The notes under the pieces were generated by a model that was not told where the DNA came from, made no database searches, and saw only the letters and a list, made by a program, of their open reading frames with translations. This document shows, one piece after another, positions 62,093 through 64,000 of a stretch of DNA of 64,000 nt. Each line of letters opens with the position of its first letter. Position 1 is the first letter of the stretch. Made by a program: the position numbers and the translations under genes. This stretch comes from Gp13-AA77 sp035946735 (lineage in GTDB: Bacteria > Acidobacteriota > Terriglobia > UBA7540): NCBI GenBank assembly GCA_035946735.1, contig DASYYZ010000172.1, forward strand, positions 21,628-85,627, given 5' to 3'.

Positions 62093-62956
62093 ATGAATAG
62101 ACTGAGCCGAGAGAAGCAAGTCCAAGTGCTGAAATCCTTGATCGAGGGTAATTCGATTCGCGCTACGGTTCGCATGACTGGCGCTGCGAAGGATACCGTC
62201 ATAAAACTGCTTGTCGCTGCTGGCAATGCTTGCGCTGACTATCAGGACGGCGCTATCCGAAACCTGAATTGCAAACGCATTCAGTGTGATGAGATTTGGG
62301 CTTTCGTCGGAGCAAAGGACAAGAATGTTCCCACCGAGAAGCGCGGACAGTTTGGTTTAGGAAGCGTCTGGACGTGGGTTGCAATCGACGCGGACACAAA
62401 GCTAGTACCCTCGTTCTTGGTAGGAAATCGAGATGTCCAGAGCGCTCACATGTTCATGCAGGATTTGGCCCACCGAATCGACAGCCGGATTCAGCTCACC
62501 ACGGATGGACTCAGAGCCTACTTGGTTGCGGTTAATGGTGCATTCGGTCTGGATGTGGATTTTGCCACTCTGCACAAGCTCTATGGGATTCCAGCAGCGG
62601 GCGACGGCGAGGGCGAGCGGCGTTACACCCCACCAGTCTGCATTGGATGCAAGGCAGCGACGATCACTGGCCGTCCCGACCCTGAGCATATTTCCACGTC
62701 TTATGTCGAGCGCCAGAACCTAACCATGCGAATGAGCATCAGGCGCTTCACACGATTGACAAACGCATTCTCAAAGAAGGTCGAGAATCTGGCCTATCAC
62801 GTCGCGCTGTACTTCATGTATTACAACTTTTGCCGCGTCCATCAGACGTTACGGGTAACGCCTGCGATGGAATCTGGAATCAGTAATCACATTTGGGAAG
62901 TCGAAGAAATCCTCAGCATGATGGATGCCAAAGCAGCGGAAAGCAGGGTGGCCTAA
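62093..62956 (+). CDS. IS1-family-like DDE transposase
   Basis: A 287-residue transposase. The N-terminal helix-turn-helix reads VLKSLIEGNSIRATVRMTGAAKDTVIKLL. The DDE catalytic residues lie in IQCDEIWAFVGAKDKN (Asp), QLTTDGLRAYL (Asp) and TSYVERQNLTMRMSIRR (Glu), ahead of FMYYNFCRVHQTLRVTPAME. The VERQNLTMRM... stretch is the highly conserved IS1-related signature found in many phyla. It encodes the whole enzyme in one frame, unlike classic IS1 with InsA/InsB frameshifting. Start at ATG 62093, just after a strong -10. Confidence 0.9.
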   Translation: MNRLSREKQVQVLKSLIEGNSIRATVRMTGAAKDTVIKLLVAAGNACADYQDGAIRNLNCKRIQCDEIWAFVGAKDKNVPTEKRGQFGLGSVWTWVAIDADTKLVPSFLVGNRDVQSAHMFMQDLAHRIDSRIQLTTDGLRAYLVAVNGAFGLDVDFATLHKLYGIPAAGDGEGERRYTPPVCIGCKAATITGRPDPEHISTSYVERQNLTMRMSIRRFTRLTNAFSKKVENLAYHVALYFMYYNFCRVHQTLRVTPAMESGISNHIWEVEEILSMMDAKAAESRVA

Positions 62957-62977
62957 ATGTCAAACTGGCCCACTACC

Positions 62978-63053
62978 CAATAATTGCACACAGGCGTTCA
63001 GAGAAACAACAATAAAGCCAGTTTCTGACTTCGGTTAGGCGTTCATAGGACAA
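62978..63053 (+). mobile_element. Right part of the older IS end interrupted by the IS1-like element
   Basis: After the target duplication (62978-62985) the sequence continues GCACAC, then AGGCGTTCAGAGAAACAACA (62992) and AGGCGTTCATAGGACAA (63037), period 45. Joined to 60298-60310 it reads GTGTGCAA, 11 bases, AGGCGTTC, exactly the spacing seen in reverse at 9409-9491. No transposase of this family follows; only the end survives. Confidence 0.6.
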
Positions 63054-63287
63054 TAATACGACTGTAGCGAACCCCGCCGCACACCCTCCGCGGAATCGGG
63101 GTGCGAGGAGGAGAACGCGTGTCTGCAAAACTCTTGTGAAACGGACGGCGCGCGAGGCAATAAAATCTCTAGGCGGACGGTCACCCCGTGTCCTCCCAGA
63201 TCATGCCCGAACGCAGTATATTAACTAAATACGTTATATTATGTATATTACATTGATAACGCATTTGTGAGAGGGGTGTGCGATCGA

Positions 63288-63808
63288 TCAAATTCGTGTG
63301 CGCGGGTCGGAGGGCATTCTCACGCGGTCGATGATCAAATCGCAGCGTCGTTTTTGCTCATCCGCGCTCACGCCCGAATACTCTTTGAAGCTCGACCATC
63401 GCCAATCCTGCGGCCGCCGCACCAAGCCTGCCTGGACGGGGTTCAGTGGATATACTCCGCCTTCTCGCTGTATTCCTGCACCGTGCGCAAGGCGCGGTCA
63501 AAAAATCGGGGTTGCCAGAGCTCCCCGTCGGCACCTCGGCCCCGGTTGATGGCGCTCATCGAACTCTGCTTCACCGATTTGATGGCCAGCGAAATGCTCA
63601 CCGAATACAGCGGAGCGCAGATGGCGTGCCGATGATCGGGAAGGAAAACTCAGGCCGTCAGATAGAAATCATGCCGCGCCCGCGCTCGGTTGAAAGCTCG
63701 CGCTAACAGGGTAAGATCGGTCTCGGTTAATTTCGCGCGGCGTTTGAGCAGCCGCACCGTAATGAAGAAATATCGATTCGAAAGAAAAGGACGCCGCAGC
63801 TTCGACAC
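63288..63808 (-). pseudogene. Decayed REP-associated tyrosine transposase (IS200-like, RAYT) gene
   Basis: On the minus strand the frame reads LRRPFLSNRYFFITVRLLKR and RARARHDFYLTA, then a TGA where the family has Trp (TAWVFLPDH). It continues VFLPDHRHAICAPLYSVSIS and LWQPRFFDRALRTVQEYSEK, AEYIH. A one-base loss then shifts to the next frame, LNPVQAGLVRRPQDWRWSSF, ending at 63288. The HxH-type motif is PDHRHA and the family's YIHLNPVRAGLV is clear. It thus carries one nonsense mutation and one frameshift. GTG 63808 is the likely former start. RAYTs mobilise REP-like palindromes. Confidence 0.8.
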
Positions 63809-63890
63809 GGCGCTAGAATACGACACGGCGAGGATGATGGTTAGAAAAGACGCCGACCACAAAACCGGGGTCTGATTGGATAACGGCATC

Positions 63891-63951
63891 GGCTCCTTAG
63901 GGCCGGTAAACTTGGTTTGTTCTTCTGACCAAGGCTGCCGGGAAAGGAGCC
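63891..63951 (+). promoter_or_regulatory. Hairpin upstream of the IS110-type recombinase gene
   Basis: GGCTCCTT (63891-63898) pairs perfectly with AAGGAGCC (63944-63951), and inside it CTTGG (63911-63915) pairs with CCAAG (63929-63933). The right arm contains AAAGGAG, the ribosome site for the ATG at 63957, so folding would hide it. In IS110-type elements the non-coding left end is transcribed as a bridge RNA; this structure could be part of it or a translational control. Confidence 0.45.
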
Positions 63952-63956
63952 GAGCC

Positions 63957-64000
63957 ATGAACATTATCGGATGTGATTTGCATACGCGCTACCAGCAAAT
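63957..64000 (+). CDS. IS110-family transposase, 5' end only
   Basis: An ATG at 63957 after a good AAAGGAG site opens MNIIGCDLHTRYQQ, and the window ends. This matches the start of IS110-family DEDD recombinases (M-x-I-G-C/I-D-x-H..., with the first catalytic Asp at residue 7). Only 14 codons are visible, so the call rests on this short but characteristic opening plus its position in a cluster of insertion sequences. Confidence 0.6.
   Translation, partial: MNIIGCDLHTRYQQ

Larger units (their letters stand above)
60311..62977 (+). mobile_element. IS1-like insertion sequence carrying a cargo operon
   Basis: A 2,667-bp unit bounded by perfect 17-bp terminal inverted repeats, GGTAGTGGGCCAGTTTG (60311-60327) and its complement (62961-62977). 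It is flanked by exact 8-bp direct repeats CAATAATT (60303-60310 and 62978-62985), as expected of IS1-family target duplication (8-9 bp). Removing the element and one duplicate restores GTGTGCAATAATTGCACAC, a continuous target. The transposase (62093-62956) ends four bases from the right repeat, and three minus-strand genes (60359-62010) are inside. Ordinary single-gene IS1-like elements are far shorter. Base composition is visibly less G+C-rich than the flanks. Confidence 0.88.

Overview
The window looks like a G+C-rich chromosomal segment of an acidobacterium (Acidobacteriota). The best lineage markers are a secreted VWFA-related protein of the type described in Acidobacteria (18166-19311), a very large Oar-type TonB-dependent receptor with a carboxypeptidase-regulatory-like N-domain (31722-35129), many secreted TPR proteins, and short inverted repeats scattered between genes. 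The assignment rests on gene content and style; no rRNA gene is present.

Layout. 1-9.5 kb: a truncated amino acid permease, a membrane-bound SpoIIE-type phosphatase, two back-to-back MITE-like palindromes, an orphan Phd-type antitoxin, a short-chain dehydrogenase, nnr, tsaE, a FabL/FabI-like enoyl reductase and a vapBC pair. 9.5-19.3 kb: a PQQ dehydrogenase, an MFS transporter, rlmN, pgeF, acpS with two overlapping secreted-protein genes, and the VWFA protein. 19.4-23.5 kb: a minus-strand run surE-gltX-hydrolase-rlmB. 23.7-36.7 kb: TPR genes, a decayed zone at 26.5-29.8 kb (truncated beta-lactamase/VanX gene, TPR fragment, 3' half of a tRNA-Lys) and a TPR-receptor-TPR cluster. 36.7-47.3 kb: a DUF1326 protein, a complete RND efflux operon, an RraA-like protein and a porin. 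47.7-54.3 kb: a frameshifted membrane protein gene, a YjbQ-family gene, a divergent cis-prenyltransferase, a winged-helix regulator/membrane protein pair, leuA under an operator-like palindrome, and cca. 54.5-60.1 kb: a plus-strand run coaD-aminotransferase-manA-manC-manB supplying CoA and GDP-mannose precursors.

60.3-64 kb is a pile-up of mobile DNA and the most unusual part. A 2,667-bp IS1-like element (60311-62977) has 17-bp perfect terminal inverted repeats and an 8-bp target duplication. Besides its DDE transposase it carries a three-gene minus-strand cargo operon: a ribbon-helix-helix protein, a 52-residue protein, and a 414-residue protein with two membrane segments, a helical linker and a soluble C-domain of unknown function. 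Divergent near-consensus promoters place both start codons almost at the transcription start. The element landed inside the terminal repeats of an older insertion sequence, and another remnant of that older family lies at 9.4 kb. To the right are a decayed REP-associated transposase gene and the first codons of an IS110-family recombinase preceded by a strong hairpin.

All functions were assigned by reading motifs; no database search was run. Start codons were often moved inward from the longest frame to fit a ribosome binding site, a signal peptide or family length.
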